Shown here: one piece after another, positions 17,240 to 26,854 of the stretch
Position numbering within the stretch: position 1 is the stretch's first letter
Layout: each line of letters starts with the position of its first letter
Source: Larkinella rosea
GTDB lineage: Bacteria; Bacteroidota; Bacteroidia; Cytophagales; Spirosomataceae
Length of the DNA: 64,000 bases
Reading direction: 5' to 3'
NCBI RefSeq assembly: GCF_003858635.1
Contig: NZ_RQJO01000008.1
Span: forward strand, 124,001-188,000
Position numbers and translations under genes: made by a program
Notes under the pieces: generated by a model
Told to the model about the DNA's origin: nothing
The model's input: only the letters and a program-made list of their open reading frames with translations
The model's database searches: none

Positions 17240-17265
17240 CGTTTCACAGAATCAAAAGCATCAAA

Positions 17266-18774
17266 TCACTCCTTCCAGCGCCACTCATTCGCGATTTGCA
17301 GCGACGTTCGCAAGCCCTGCGCAATGAGAAAATCGCGGGTTTTCGTGTCGTCCATCCGTTGCGTCGGAATGGCGTCGGCATTCGCGAGCGCGTAGAGAAG
17401 CATGGCCGAATAGCGAACGGTATTTTTCAGCTGGTCTTTGTTCACCAGATTCATCCGGTCGCAATTGGCGTGGTAACAATCCAGCACGTTCCGGTCCAGG
17501 TGGCCGCTCATACCCACCACCGGCACGCCTTCCATCATAAACGGCTGATGGTCACTGTGTAAACCGGCCTGATTCGATAAGGTATTCTGAAAAGCGGGTT
17601 CGATTTGTTTGATTTTGTCGCCAACCTCGGTCAGAAACGGCATCATTTCGTTGCGGCCAAATGCATTAAAACCGCTCGGGTCGTTGGTCATGTCCAGATT
17701 CAGAATGTACCGAACGTTGTCCAGTTGACCGGTTTTCTTCAAGTCCTCCACCAGACTCCGCGAACCGAGCAGGCCCTGCTCCTCACCCATGAACATCACA
17801 AATTCAATGGTGCGTTTCGGTTTGATTTTCAACGCCTTGAAGGTCCGGGCGATATCCAGAATCGAGAAGGAACCGATGCCATTGTCGATCGCGCCCGTCG
17901 CCAGATCCCAGGAATCGAGGTGGCCGCCGACGATGATTTTTTCGTCGGGAAACTGCGAGCCTTTCAGCGTTGCCACCACGTTCCGCGCTTTGATTTTCTT
18001 GCTCACGTTGGTCATGTCGATCACCGCGTGCAGGTTCTTTTCGTCGTGCATCCACTGCCGGATTTCCTGACCGCTTTCCAGTGAAACACAAACCGACGGA
18101 ATCGAAATGAGCTTCCCGGTTACGGAAGCCGTTCCGGTCAGCAGCACATTGCCCGGCACCAGATTGACCATGATGACGCCGATGGCGCCGTGCTGAATCG
18201 CCAGGGCAGTTTTTTCGGAGCGGTGAAGATTCCGGGCGCCTTTTGTGGGAGCGGCCAGACCGATGTTGACGAGGGCAACTTTCCCTTTCAGCCGGTCTTT
18301 CGCAGCCGCAAAATCACCTTCCAGGCCATTGCCCAGGTCCACAATCTCGCCCTGAATGTGGGCTTCCACGGGCGAATGCGCCAGGGCCACGACCTGCACA
18401 TCCCGGAAATTATCACTTTTGTAAGGCACCACCGCCAGCGTAACCGTATCGCGCATCCACGATTCAACCTCAAACGGCGCGTATTGGGTATCCGAATACC
18501 CGTAGTCTTTCAGCAAATTGTGGGTGTATTCTTCGGCTTTGCTGCCGTTGGGGCTGCCCGTCAGCCGGTGACCGATTCGCTGCGTGGCATCGGTGAGGGT
18601 TTCATACACCCGGCTGTTTTTCAGAACTTCCTGATTGATTTTCGCAAATACTTTTTCAAGCGACGGACGGGCCGGTTCGCCGTCGGTCGGGTCGCCCGGT
18701 TTTTTCAGGGTGTAGGCACTTAGCAAATAAATACCGCCCGAAAGCAGCAGATAAACGTAGACTTTTTTTCGCAT
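17266..18774 (-). CDS. Secreted M28-family zinc metallopeptidase
   Basis: This 502-residue protein has an N-terminal hydrophobic signal or anchor (VYVYLLLSGGIYLLSAYTL). A PA (protease-associated) insert domain occupies the middle, and the M28 catalytic domain follows. Zinc-site motifs are all visible: GGHLDSWD (His), TGAIDNGIG (bridging Asp), FMGEEQGLLGS (catalytic Glu plus a ligand Glu), LNLDMTND (Asp) and DHQPFMMEGVP (His). This is the layout of carboxypeptidase Q-like di-zinc exopeptidases, which take amino acids from peptides in the periplasm or outside the cell. It diverges from the S9 peptidase, and the two would act together on peptides. Confidence 0.9.
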   Translation of the reverse strand: MRKKVYVYLLLSGGIYLLSAYTLKKPGDPTDGEPARPSLEKVFAKINQEVLKNSRVYETLTDATQRIGHRLTGSPNGSKAEEYTHNLLKDYGYSDTQYAPFEVESWMRDTVTLAVVPYKSDNFRDVQVVALAHSPVEAHIQGEIVDLGNGLEGDFAAAKDRLKGKVALVNIGLAAPTKGARNLHRSEKTALAIQHGAIGVIMVNLVPGNVLLTGTASVTGKLISIPSVCVSLESGQEIRQWMHDEKNLHAVIDMTNVSKKIKARNVVATLKGSQFPDEKIIVGGHLDSWDLATGAIDNGIGSFSILDIARTFKALKIKPKRTIEFVMFMGEEQGLLGSRSLVEDLKKTGQLDNVRYILNLDMTNDPSGFNAFGRNEMMPFLTEVGDKIKQIEPAFQNTLSNQAGLHSDHQPFMMEGVPVVGMSGHLDRNVLDCYHANCDRMNLVNKDQLKNTVRYSAMLLYALANADAIPTQRMDDTKTRDFLIAQGLRTSLQIANEWRWKE

Positions 18775-18903
18775 AGTGAGGATTGCAATACAACTCCCAA
18801 AATAACTAAAAACCGGCTGAATGCCATTTGCAAATACCTAAAAATCTTTAAGTTTCTTTGCCAAACCAAAACTCCTCAACGAATCCTGAAAAAAAGGTGT
18901 TTA

Positions 18904-21006
18904 TTGGGTTTATTATTCGTTCCAACTCTTTTTATGACAAACGCGCAGACGACACCGGTTTTGCCCAAAGCGGCCATCAAACCGACCGAACTGACCACTC
19001 ACGGGCACACCCGCATCGATAATTATTACTGGCTCAACGAACGGGAAAACCCCGAAGTTCTGGATTATCTGAAAGCCGAAAACGACTATCTGGAAGAAAT
19101 TCTGGCCCCCGTCAAAGATTTTCGGGTGAAACTGTTCGAGGAAATGAAGGGCCGGATCAAGCAACAGGACGAATCGGTGCCCTATAAAGAAGGCAATTAT
19201 TATTACTACACCCGGTTTATTGAAGGGGGTGAATACCCGGTTTATTGCCGGAAACCCGGTTCGCTGGACGCCGAAGAGGAAATCGTGCTGGACGTCAACG
19301 AAATGGCCAAACCATATTCGTACTACAACGTCGGTGGGCTGGAGGTTTCGGATAATGAAGAACTCGTGGCTTATGGCGAAGATACCGTCAGTCGGCGGAT
19401 GTATACGCTGCGGGTCAAAAACCTGAAAACCGGTGAGATTCACCCCGACGCCATTCCCGATACGGAAGGCGGAAGTTATGCCTGGGCCGCTGATAATCAG
19501 ACGCTTTTCTACATCCGGAAAGACCCGCAGACGCTGCTGGGCTATCGGGTATACCGCCATGCACTCGGCACCGATCCAGCCGATGATGTGCTGATGTACG
19601 AAGAAACCGACAACCAGTATTATATGGGGCTGGGGCGCATGAAGTCGAAGAAGTACATCGCCGTGGTGTCGGACCACAATGGAGTGGCAACGGAATACCG
19701 GCTTTTGGAAGCGACCAATCCAACGGGCGAGTTTGCGGTGTTTCTGCCCCGCGAGAAAGGCCACGAATACGACGTTCAGCACCTGGAAACGACGTTTTAT
19801 GTCCGGACCAACTGGAAAGCCGACAATTTCCGGCTGATGGAGGTGAAGGAAAATAAAACCAACGACCGTTCGGCCTGGAAAGAAGTGATTCCCCACCGGC
19901 CGCACGTGTACCTGGAGCAACTGGACGCGTTCAAAAACCACCTGGTGTTGGGGGAACGGCAGGCCGGTTTGATCAACCTGCGCATTCTGGACCGGAAAAA
20001 TAAGCAGGAACACTACCTCGATTTCGGCGAACCGGCCTACGTGGCAGGAATCGGTCATAACCCGGATTTCAATACCAACATCCTGCGGTTCGGCTATTCG
20101 TCGCTGACCACGCCCGGTTCCACCTTCGACTATAACATGGATACGAAGGAAAAAACGCTGATGAAGCAGCAGGCCGTGCTGGGCGGTTTCGACGCGTCGA
20201 AGTATACGTCGGAGCGGTTTTTTGTCAAGTCGCGCGACGGCGCGAAGGTGCCGGTTTCGGTGGTGTACCGGAAAGACACGCCGAAAGACGGTTCGGCTCC
20301 GCTGCTGCAATATTCCTACGGTTCGTACGGCTATTCGACCGAACCCGGTTTTAGCTCCACCCGCCTGAGTTTGCTCGACCGCGGTTTTCTGTTCGCCATT
20401 GCCCACATTCGCGGGGGGCAGGAAATGGGCCGGAAGTGGTACGACAACGGAAAAATGCTCAAGAAGAAAAACACCTTCAACGATTTTGTGGACGTGTCGG
20501 ATTACCTGATTGCCAATAAATATACCAGCGCGGACCGGTTGTTTGCGATGGGCGGCAGCGCGGGCGGTTTGCTGATGGGTGCGGTCGTGAACCAGAAACC
20601 GGAGTTGTACCGGGGCGTGGTGGCGTCCGTGCCGTTTGTCGATGTGGTCACGACGATGCTCGACGAAAGCATTCCGCTGACGACCGGCGAGTTCGAAGAG
20701 TGGGGAAATCCGAAAATCAAGAAATACTACGATTACATGCTTTCGTATTCGCCCTACGACAATGTGAAGGAAAAAGCCTACCCCAACATGCTGGTGATGA
20801 CCGGATTACACGATTCGCAGGTGCAATACTGGGAACCGGCCAAGTGGGTTGCCAAACTCCGCGCGATGAAAACCGACACCAATCAACTGCTACTGCAAAC
20901 CAACCTGGAAGCCGGACACGGTGGCGCATCGGGGCGGTTTGAGGCATTGAAAGAGATTGCGCTGGAGTACGCGTTTATGCTAAATCTGGTCGGAATTCGG
21001 GAGTAA
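18904..21006 (+). CDS. Exported S9 peptidase (oligopeptidase B-like)
   Basis: This protein of about 700 residues has an N-terminal beta-propeller and a C-terminal alpha/beta hydrolase. The catalytic Ser is in GGSAGGLLMG, the Asp in MTGLHDSQVQYWEP and the His in EAGHGGASGRFE, as in oligopeptidase B, which cleaves after basic residues in short peptides. The start is unusual. TTG at 18904 is used here, but the same frame extends back to CTG at 18886, giving LKKRCLLGLLF, a far better signal-peptide start; ATG at 18934 would remove the signal. Cleavage would be near TNAQT. Oligopeptidase B is normally cytoplasmic, so export is a lineage feature. Confidence 0.88.
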   Translation: MGLLFVPTLFMTNAQTTPVLPKAAIKPTELTTHGHTRIDNYYWLNERENPEVLDYLKAENDYLEEILAPVKDFRVKLFEEMKGRIKQQDESVPYKEGNYYYYTRFIEGGEYPVYCRKPGSLDAEEEIVLDVNEMAKPYSYYNVGGLEVSDNEELVAYGEDTVSRRMYTLRVKNLKTGEIHPDAIPDTEGGSYAWAADNQTLFYIRKDPQTLLGYRVYRHALGTDPADDVLMYEETDNQYYMGLGRMKSKKYIAVVSDHNGVATEYRLLEATNPTGEFAVFLPREKGHEYDVQHLETTFYVRTNWKADNFRLMEVKENKTNDRSAWKEVIPHRPHVYLEQLDAFKNHLVLGERQAGLINLRILDRKNKQEHYLDFGEPAYVAGIGHNPDFNTNILRFGYSSLTTPGSTFDYNMDTKEKTLMKQQAVLGGFDASKYTSERFFVKSRDGAKVPVSVVYRKDTPKDGSAPLLQYSYGSYGYSTEPGFSSTRLSLLDRGFLFAIAHIRGGQEMGRKWYDNGKMLKKKNTFNDFVDVSDYLIANKYTSADRLFAMGGSAGGLLMGAVVNQKPELYRGVVASVPFVDVVTTMLDESIPLTTGEFEEWGNPKIKKYYDYMLSYSPYDNVKEKAYPNMLVMTGLHDSQVQYWEPAKWVAKLRAMKTDTNQLLLQTNLEAGHGGASGRFEALKEIALEYAFMLNLVGIRE

Positions 21007-21025
21007 CAAGAATCCGTTCCTAAAT

Positions 21026-21063
21026 AAAGTCCCCGGTTGCTGTGACAATCGGGGACTTTTTAC
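21026..21063 (+). terminator. Terminator of the S9 peptidase gene
   Basis: AAAGTCCCCGGTTG (21026-21039) pairs with 21046-21059 with one G-U type mismatch around a six-base loop and runs into TTTTT. It lies 20 bases past the S9 stop. Confidence 0.9.
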
Positions 21064-21110
21064 TTCCAAAGGGTAATGCCCCGGCCAACTTCTCCGGTGC
21101 GCATCCCCTT

Positions 21111-21941
21111 ATGAAATTCGCTAAACTCCTGATCTGTCTTCTTTTTTGTCTCAATGTTTCCAGCGGTTTTGGGCAAAATACGCCCACGCAGGTCAAACAG
21201 GGCGGTGTTGTCCGCTGGACCGACAACTGCGTCCGGTGCGCGATGGGCAATCACCGCTGGCGGGCCGTGGACGGCACCTGTTATTTTCCCATCGATTTGA
21301 TTGAAAAAACGGGTTACCACCGGGTGTATCGCTGGACGAAAAACGGTCGGCGGAAATCCCGGACGATTCTGGTTGCCAAAGGCGAATTCAAAAACGAAGA
21401 TTTCAAGGATTTTGAGAAGAAAGAATACGTGTACGTTTCGGCGGCTAACCAGCGACGCCAGCGCCGGGAACAGGCCCAGGTGTTTCCACTCTTCGCCCGC
21501 ACGGAAACAAAACCGCTTTTTACATTGCCATTGGGCAAACCCGCCAATCCACTTCCCTCAACAGAAGGCAACTTCGGTGCTTATCGGACGTTCGACGGCA
21601 GCCCCCGAAACCGCCACACCGGAACCGATTACCCGATCGGAACCGGCCAACCGGTTTTGAGCATGGCCGATGGCAAAATCGTTCTGACGGCCAATCATTT
21701 CTTCGGCGGGAATTCCGTCTTTATCGACCACGGCAACGGGCTCGTCACGATGTATCTGCACCTGAGCGGTTTTGCGGTGAAAAAAGGAGATAGTGTGAAA
21801 AAAGGCCAGAAAATCGGCGAAGTGGGCGAAACCGGTCGCGCAACGGGGCCGCATTTGCACCTGGGCGTCCGCTGGCACAACGCCCGCATCGACCCGGCGT
21901 TTCTGCTGGACGATCCGGCCAAATTACCCGCACTTAATTGA
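21111..21941 (+). CDS. Secreted M23-family peptidase (LytM-like)
   Basis: The protein has 276 residues from the ATG at 21111. I chose this start because it begins a clean signal peptide (MKFAKLLICLLFCL, cleavage near GFGQN), whereas the frame open from 21042 runs through the upstream terminator. The C-terminal half is a zinc endopeptidase of the LytM/M23 type: RNRHTGTDYPIGTGQPV (first His and Asp), MADGKIVLTANHF, FIDHGNGLVTMYLHLSGF (second His) and GRATGPHLHLGVRW (H-x-H). It should cut peptidoglycan cross-links or other Gly-rich peptides in the periplasm. The N-terminal 120 residues are unrecognised and hold CVRC and a Tyr/Arg-rich stretch. Confidence 0.88.
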   Translation: MKFAKLLICLLFCLNVSSGFGQNTPTQVKQGGVVRWTDNCVRCAMGNHRWRAVDGTCYFPIDLIEKTGYHRVYRWTKNGRRKSRTILVAKGEFKNEDFKDFEKKEYVYVSAANQRRQRREQAQVFPLFARTETKPLFTLPLGKPANPLPSTEGNFGAYRTFDGSPRNRHTGTDYPIGTGQPVLSMADGKIVLTANHFFGGNSVFIDHGNGLVTMYLHLSGFAVKKGDSVKKGQKIGEVGETGRATGPHLHLGVRWHNARIDPAFLLDDPAKLPALN

Positions 21942-21950
21942 TGAGTTTGG

Positions 21951-21985
21951 AAAACCGCTTAGCTTTTGATCGACTAAGCGGTTTT
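21951..21985. terminator. Bidirectional terminator between M23 peptidase and serine hydrolase
   Basis: AAAACCGCTTAG (21951-21962) and CTAAGCGGTTTT (21974-21985) form a perfect 12-bp stem with an 11-base loop. The A and T ends give a U-run on either strand. The two flanking genes converge. Confidence 0.85.
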
Positions 21986-22025
21986 GCAAGGATTTGTTCA
22001 CCCGATTTCGGGCCTTGCGACTGGT

Positions 22026-24059
22026 CTATTTTTTGTAAAACAACTCGCTAATCTTTTGAATATCAAATGCGACGCCATCCTGCGAATTGGCCAGGAAGGC
22101 GATGACGAGTTGATCATCGGGATAAATCAGTAAATGCGAACTGCTGCTGAACGAGTCGCCCTGGTGGTGCCAGATCCGGTGTCCATTTTTATCTTTTCCG
22201 ACATACCAGCCTAAACCGTATCCGGTTTCGTTACCATCCGTTGTGCGTTGTGATGTGAAAAGAATATCCTTGCTTTTTTTATCGAAAAGAGTGCCGTACA
22301 ACAACGCATTGCCCAGCTTGACCAAATCCTGCGTTGTCGAAAGAAGGCCACCTCCGGCGTATTTATAACTCCAGTCGCCCAGTTCATTTTCCTGCCCGGT
22401 GGCATCATAGAATTTACTTCGATTGGGCTGCTTCTTACGAATATCGTCGCCGGAAGTATGTTGCAAACCCAGCGGTTTCCAGACGTGTTTAGCCATGTAA
22501 TCGAGGTAGTTTTCGCCACTGATGCCTTCGATGACCGCACCGATCAGGTTCCAGCCAAAAGTTGAGTATCCGAATGTTGCACCGGGTTTGAACAAGAGCG
22601 TATCGTTTTCGAAAATCCGCAGGGCTTGTGTTGCCGACTCAAAATGCTCCGTTCGAATAAAATCACTCAGATCCGTTTCGTTGTAATCCCGAAATCCGGC
22701 CAGATGACCGGCCAGTTGCCGGGTGGTAACCGGGTATTTTTTCAGCGGAAAAGCGGGCACGTAGGTTTGAATCGGTGCATCCAGATCCAGTTTTCCCTCC
22801 GACACCAGGTTCATCAACGCCAGCGAAGTCACGGCTTTCGATACGCTGTTGATCCGGAAAAGCGTGGAATCGGTTACGGCAATGTTGTTTTTCACATCGG
22901 CAAACCCCAGCGCGGCCGACCAGGCCGGTTTATTCGCCATGCTGACACTGATTTGCATGCCGTTCAGACCCGTGTTGTCCATGAAATCCCGGCAAAGCTG
23001 TTCGGCCAGGCATTCAGGCTGGTCACTCTGGCACGGTTTTTCGGAAATTGGGGTTGGCGCGGGATTGGGTTGGCTACTTACCGTGACGGTGGCCGACACG
23101 ATTCCACGAACCTTTTTCCATTCGCCAAAACTGGTTTCCCGGACATAACTCGTGAATTGGTCGGCAGCAGCCTGCGAACTTGCGATGCCGATAAACGTTC
23201 CGGGCAAATCAATACCGCCCCTGAGCATCTGGCGAACTGCCTTTTTCCCTTCGAATTCAACGGTATCGATTTTTAATCTTTCGGGATGCTCCTGCATGTA
23301 TTTCCGGTACCCATCCGCGATGTCGGTCCGGTCTTTTAAATCCGTTATTTGCTCGAATGTAACAAAAAACGGCCCGGAAACCGGGTAACGCAACGCCGAC
23401 AGATCAAACGCCAGCCAGCCGTTTTTCATCGTCGATTCCACGATCATGCTTTGCTGAACGAGGTCTTCGCCGGGCTGACCCGTCAACGGATCGACCTTGT
23501 TGAACCGGATTCTGAACCGGAACGACTTCAGGTTATTTCTGAAAATACGAAGGCTGGCTTTCTCGAGAAAAACCGGAAAAGTAAATCCTTTCTTCACATC
23601 AGCTTCTTTGGGCTTGATCAATAACGCCATCGAGCGCCCGGCGTAGGTCGTATCGGTTTCCAGCACACCACCCCGAAAGCTGCGGTTTCCTAGCTCAAAC
23701 GTTTGATTTCGTTCTTTTTTCCCGGTTATCGTAATTGCATGTAACGTTTTAGTCCGTTCAGCAAGGAAAACCGTTAGCGGCTTTTCCGGTTGAAAAAACC
23801 GCATAGGCACCGCTTTTTTCCTAAAGCCGAGCGCCGAAAAATGGAGTATATCCTTTCGATGTTTCTGGGGAATCATGATCGAAAAACTCCCATCTGGATT
23901 GGACAGCGTTCCGACATTCGAATTGAGGATACCGATGTTGGCGTACGGAACCGGCTGTTGGGTAGCCTGGTTCAAAACCGTGCCTTTGATGATCAGTTGC
24001 CCAAAACCGGTCGTTGCGAAAAGAAAAAATAGAGGAATAATCCGCATAAATCGCTTCAT
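22026..24059 (-). CDS. Beta-lactamase-like serine hydrolase with carboxypeptidase-regulatory domain
   Basis: The protein has 677 residues from the ATG at 24059, chosen because it begins the signal peptide MKRFMRIIPLFFLFATTGFG. An N-terminal CarboxypepD_reg-like beta domain (about 20-105, QPVPYANIGI, SNPDGSFSI) is followed by a beta-sandwich stretch. A class C beta-lactamase/DD-peptidase domain occupies the C-terminal half. The active-site S-x-x-K is in NSVSKAVTS, the Tyr region is YSTFGWN, and HHQGDSF replaces the K-T-G triad. Such serine hydrolases cleave esters, amides or D-peptides. True beta-lactamase activity is unlikely to be the main role. It is convergent with the M23 peptidase. Confidence 0.85.
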   Translation of the reverse strand: MKRFMRIIPLFFLFATTGFGQLIIKGTVLNQATQQPVPYANIGILNSNVGTLSNPDGSFSIMIPQKHRKDILHFSALGFRKKAVPMRFFQPEKPLTVFLAERTKTLHAITITGKKERNQTFELGNRSFRGGVLETDTTYAGRSMALLIKPKEADVKKGFTFPVFLEKASLRIFRNNLKSFRFRIRFNKVDPLTGQPGEDLVQQSMIVESTMKNGWLAFDLSALRYPVSGPFFVTFEQITDLKDRTDIADGYRKYMQEHPERLKIDTVEFEGKKAVRQMLRGGIDLPGTFIGIASSQAAADQFTSYVRETSFGEWKKVRGIVSATVTVSSQPNPAPTPISEKPCQSDQPECLAEQLCRDFMDNTGLNGMQISVSMANKPAWSAALGFADVKNNIAVTDSTLFRINSVSKAVTSLALMNLVSEGKLDLDAPIQTYVPAFPLKKYPVTTRQLAGHLAGFRDYNETDLSDFIRTEHFESATQALRIFENDTLLFKPGATFGYSTFGWNLIGAVIEGISGENYLDYMAKHVWKPLGLQHTSGDDIRKKQPNRSKFYDATGQENELGDWSYKYAGGGLLSTTQDLVKLGNALLYGTLFDKKSKDILFTSQRTTDGNETGYGLGWYVGKDKNGHRIWHHQGDSFSSSSHLLIYPDDQLVIAFLANSQDGVAFDIQKISELFYKK

Positions 24060-24235
24060 GTAAGCCCGCATTGTTGCACCAGAGAAAGAACGAATCAAAG
24101 CACTGATTTGTCTAATTTCATTGCTTTTGACGACAATACCAACCCATTCGTAAGGGCGCTCTGTCCTTCACCGTTTGTCTAACTTCTCCGCGCTGCGTAC
24201 TTTGCAGTTCTTTTTGTATTTGAACCCTGCGTATA

Positions 24236-25714
24236 ATGTATCTTCTTGGATTTGATGTCGGCAGTTCGTCCGTAAAAGCCTGTTTGTTGGAAGTTGAAAC
24301 CGGTGCCGTAGTAGCCTCCGCGTTTTTCCCCGAATCGGAAATGCCCATCGACGCACCCTTGCCGGGTTATGCCGAACAGAATCCGGATGCTTGGTGGAAA
24401 AATGCCTGCCTGGCGTCGAAAACCGTGTTGTCGAAAGCCGGGGTAAAACCGGAAGACGTCAAAGCCATCGGCATTTCCTACCAGATGCACGGGTTGGTGG
24501 TCGTCGATCAGGCGTTGAATGTGCTGCGCCCGTCGATCATCTGGTGCGACAGCCGGGCGGTTTCCTACGGCGAAAAAGCGTTCGAAACCGTTGGCCGAAC
24601 CAAAAGCCTCCAGCATCTGCTCAACTCGCCGGGCAACTTTACAGCCGCCAAACTGGCGTGGGTGAAGGAAAACGAACCGGCGGTTTACGATAAAATCCAT
24701 AAATTCATGCTGCCGGGCGATTACCTGGCCGCCCGCATGACCGGCGAAATTGTCACGACGCCCTCCGGTTTGTCGGAAGGGATTCTCTGGGATTTTCAGG
24801 GCGGAAAACCGGCGGATTTTTTACTCGATTATTTCGGCTTCGATCCGTCGCTCGTCGCCGATTTGAAACCGACCTTTTCGGTTCAGGGTGAACTGACGTC
24901 GACAGCCGCCAGCGAGCTGGGTCTGGCTGCCGGAACCCCCATAACCTACCGGGCGGGCGATCAGCCCAACAACGCGTTCTCGCTCAACGTCCTGGAACCC
25001 AACGAAATTGCGGCCACCGCCGGAACGTCGGGCGTAGTCTATGGGGTCAGTGATCAGGCCAAATACGATTCGCAGTCGCGCGTAAACACCTTTCTGCACG
25101 TGAGCCACACGCCGGAAGCCCCGCGTTATGGCGTGTTGCTTTGCATCAACGGAACCGGCATTCTGAATAGCTGGCTGCGGAATCAGTTGCTGCGCGGAAC
25201 GGTCGGTTACGCCGAAATGAACGAATTGGCGAGTCACGCGCCCGTCGGAGCCGACGGTTTGCTGTGTCTGCCGTTTGGCAACGGGGCCGAGCGTGTACTC
25301 GAAAACCGTGATCCGGGCGCTTCGTTCCATGGGTTGCAATTGACCCGCCACAGTCTTCCCCACTGGATTCGGGCGGCTCAGGAAGGCATCGTTTTTGCAT
25401 TTTATTACGGCATTCAGGTCATGGAGCAGGTTGGTGTTGGGCTGAAAACCATCCGTGCCGGAGAAGCTAACATGTTCCTGAGTCCGCTCTTTCGCGACAC
25501 GCTGGCTAACCTGACTGGTGCTGAAATTCAGCTCTTTAACACCGATGGCGCTCAGGGAGCTGCCCGTGGTGCCGGTTTGGGACTCGGTATCTACAAAAAC
25601 CGTCAGGAAGCCTTTACGGGCCTGAAAGTGACCCGGACCATTGAACCCGATATGCGGGCGCAGGAAGCCTATCGCGATGCGTACGAAAAATGGCGGAAAG
25701 TGCTGGTGAAGTGA
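24236..25714 (+). CDS. xylB: Xylulokinase (FGGY family)
   Basis: This 492-residue FGGY kinase phosphorylates D-xylulose to xylulose-5-phosphate for the pentose phosphate pathway. The N-terminal phosphate loop GFDVGSSSVKACLLE, the xylulokinase motif YQMHGLVVVD with IIWCDSRAV, and the second ATP loop AATAGTSGVVYG are present. The closely matching MHG and CDSR motifs favour xylulokinase over glycerol or gluconate kinase. No xylose isomerase is in the window. It converges on the LacI gene with a 25-base gap. A TACTTTG at 24197-24203 is a poor -7 candidate. The preceding 176-base gap shows nothing else. Confidence 0.88.
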   Translation: MYLLGFDVGSSSVKACLLEVETGAVVASAFFPESEMPIDAPLPGYAEQNPDAWWKNACLASKTVLSKAGVKPEDVKAIGISYQMHGLVVVDQALNVLRPSIIWCDSRAVSYGEKAFETVGRTKSLQHLLNSPGNFTAAKLAWVKENEPAVYDKIHKFMLPGDYLAARMTGEIVTTPSGLSEGILWDFQGGKPADFLLDYFGFDPSLVADLKPTFSVQGELTSTAASELGLAAGTPITYRAGDQPNNAFSLNVLEPNEIAATAGTSGVVYGVSDQAKYDSQSRVNTFLHVSHTPEAPRYGVLLCINGTGILNSWLRNQLLRGTVGYAEMNELASHAPVGADGLLCLPFGNGAERVLENRDPGASFHGLQLTRHSLPHWIRAAQEGIVFAFYYGIQVMEQVGVGLKTIRAGEANMFLSPLFRDTLANLTGAEIQLFNTDGAQGAARGAGLGLGIYKNRQEAFTGLKVTRTIEPDMRAQEAYRDAYEKWRKVLVK

Positions 25715-25739
25715 TTCGGGCCTGAACCTACACGACTTC

Positions 25740-26750
25740 CTACTGTCCCCGGATCACGAGCTCCGGTTCGAGAATGACCTTCTGCAAATCCGTCGGCGCT
25801 ATTTTTCCGTTGATGACGTTCAGCAGGATTTCAGCCGCCATAAACCCGATTTGGTAGGGATGCTGCTCCACCGACGCCAGGGGCGGGTGTTCGAGATAGG
25901 TATTCAAGGGCAGATTGGCAAAGCTCACAAATGCAATGTCGCGGTTGACCACCAGCCCGTAATTCCGGCAAACCTGCATGGCATCCAATGCTACGTAATC
26001 ATTGAACGTTAATACGGCATCCGGTCGGGTTGTCGATGACAAAAGCTGGTTCATTTTCAGGGCGGTTTCCGGCGTCGTGAGGTCGCTTCGCTTGATCAGC
26101 GCATTTTCAACCGGCAATCCTTCTTCCACCAACGCCGTAATATAACCCCGATACCGCTCCTCGCTGGCGATCAGGGCGTGCGGGCCGTTCAGCAGTGCAA
26201 TGCGTCGGTGACCGCGCCGGGCGAGCCATTTGGTGGCTTCATACGCCCCTTTCTCCATATTACATTCCACCTGATGGGCCGCAATGTGGGGCGGAATGCG
26301 GTCGAAAAGCACCAGCGGAATCTGACGATCCAATACTTCCTGAATGTGGTGAATCTGCTGGGTCTCCTTCGCAACTGATAACAACACCCCATCGACCCGG
26401 TTGGAAGCCAAAACCGTCAGAATCTGCTTCTCGCGGTCAAACCGGTCGTGGGATTGGTACAGAGCAACGGTCATGTGGTGTTCAAACGCCAGTTCTTCCA
26501 CGCCGTTGATGACTTCCGAAAAAAAGTTCTCCCGGATTTCCGGCAACACCATGCCAATCACGCCCGTTCGGCCCCGCTGGAGATTTCGGGCCGTCGTGCT
26601 GGGCAGGTATTTTAACTGATCGGCCAGCGCATGAACGGCATCGCGGGTATACGCACTGATACGGGGATGGTTTTGCAACGCCCTGGATACGGTAGATGGC
26701 GATACATTTAATTGACGGGCAATCTCTTTAATGGTAACAACATCTTTCAT
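25740..26750 (-). CDS. LacI-family transcriptional regulator
   Basis: This 336-residue regulator has an N-terminal LacI helix-turn-helix (VTIKEIARQLNVSPSTVSRAL, about 5-25), the hinge helix LPSTTARNLQRGR and a periplasmic-binding-protein-like sugar-binding core (GVIGMVLPEIRENFFSEVINGVE, DGVLLSVAKETQ, RPDAVLTFNDYVALDAMQ). It should bind a palindromic operator and release it, or bind it, with a sugar ligand. It diverges from the GH109-like oxidoreductase that opens the SusC/SusD region. Two identical 15-base sites with an AAACGTTT core lie in the shared upstream region, so it probably controls both itself and the sugar operon. Confidence 0.92.
   Translation of the reverse strand: MKDVVTIKEIARQLNVSPSTVSRALQNHPRISAYTRDAVHALADQLKYLPSTTARNLQRGRTGVIGMVLPEIRENFFSEVINGVEELAFEHHMTVALYQSHDRFDREKQILTVLASNRVDGVLLSVAKETQQIHHIQEVLDRQIPLVLFDRIPPHIAAHQVECNMEKGAYEATKWLARRGHRRIALLNGPHALIASEERYRGYITALVEEGLPVENALIKRSDLTTPETALKMNQLLSSTTRPDAVLTFNDYVALDAMQVCRNYGLVVNRDIAFVSFANLPLNTYLEHPPLASVEQHPYQIGFMAAEILLNVINGKIAPTDLQKVILEPELVIRGQ
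26405..26424 (+). repeat. 20-nt direct repeat, copy inside lacI-type gene
   Basis: AAGCCAAAACCGTCAGAATC here is identical to 26855-26874 in the regulator's own upstream region, exactly 450 bases apart and in the same orientation. Confidence 0.6.
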
Positions 26751-26816
26751 GTTGATTCGCTGTCTGCCTTACAATTTACGCTTTTTGTCCATTATCCCGA
26801 AATTTTCTTCGGTTTT

Positions 26817-26832
26817 GCACAAACGTTTGCAC
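26817..26832. promoter_or_regulatory. LacI-type operator, site 1
   Basis: GCACAAACGTTTGCAC is a near-palindrome around the central CG of AAACGTTT, the pattern bound by LacI-family dimers. It lies 67 bases upstream of the regulator's start and about 150 bases upstream of the oxidoreductase. Confidence 0.65.
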
Positions 26833-26838
26833 ACCTCA

Positions 26839-26854
26839 GAACAAACGTTTGCAC
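26839..26854. promoter_or_regulatory. LacI-type operator, site 2
   Basis: The site repeats the 15-base ACAAACGTTTGCACA of site 1. Its AAACGTTT core lies 22 bases downstream, about two helical turns, so both sites face the same side of the DNA and could bind two dimers cooperatively. Confidence 0.65.

Noticed and set aside
18913-20406. 497-codon open frame on the minus strand opposite the S9 peptidase
   Set aside because: It mirrors the GC-rich codons of the peptidase, has no recognisable domain and is rich in Arg/Gly/His/Ile in low-complexity fashion, so it is a shadow.
24363-24700. Frames opposite or inside xylB
   Set aside because: They overlap conserved FGGY motifs and show no independent features.
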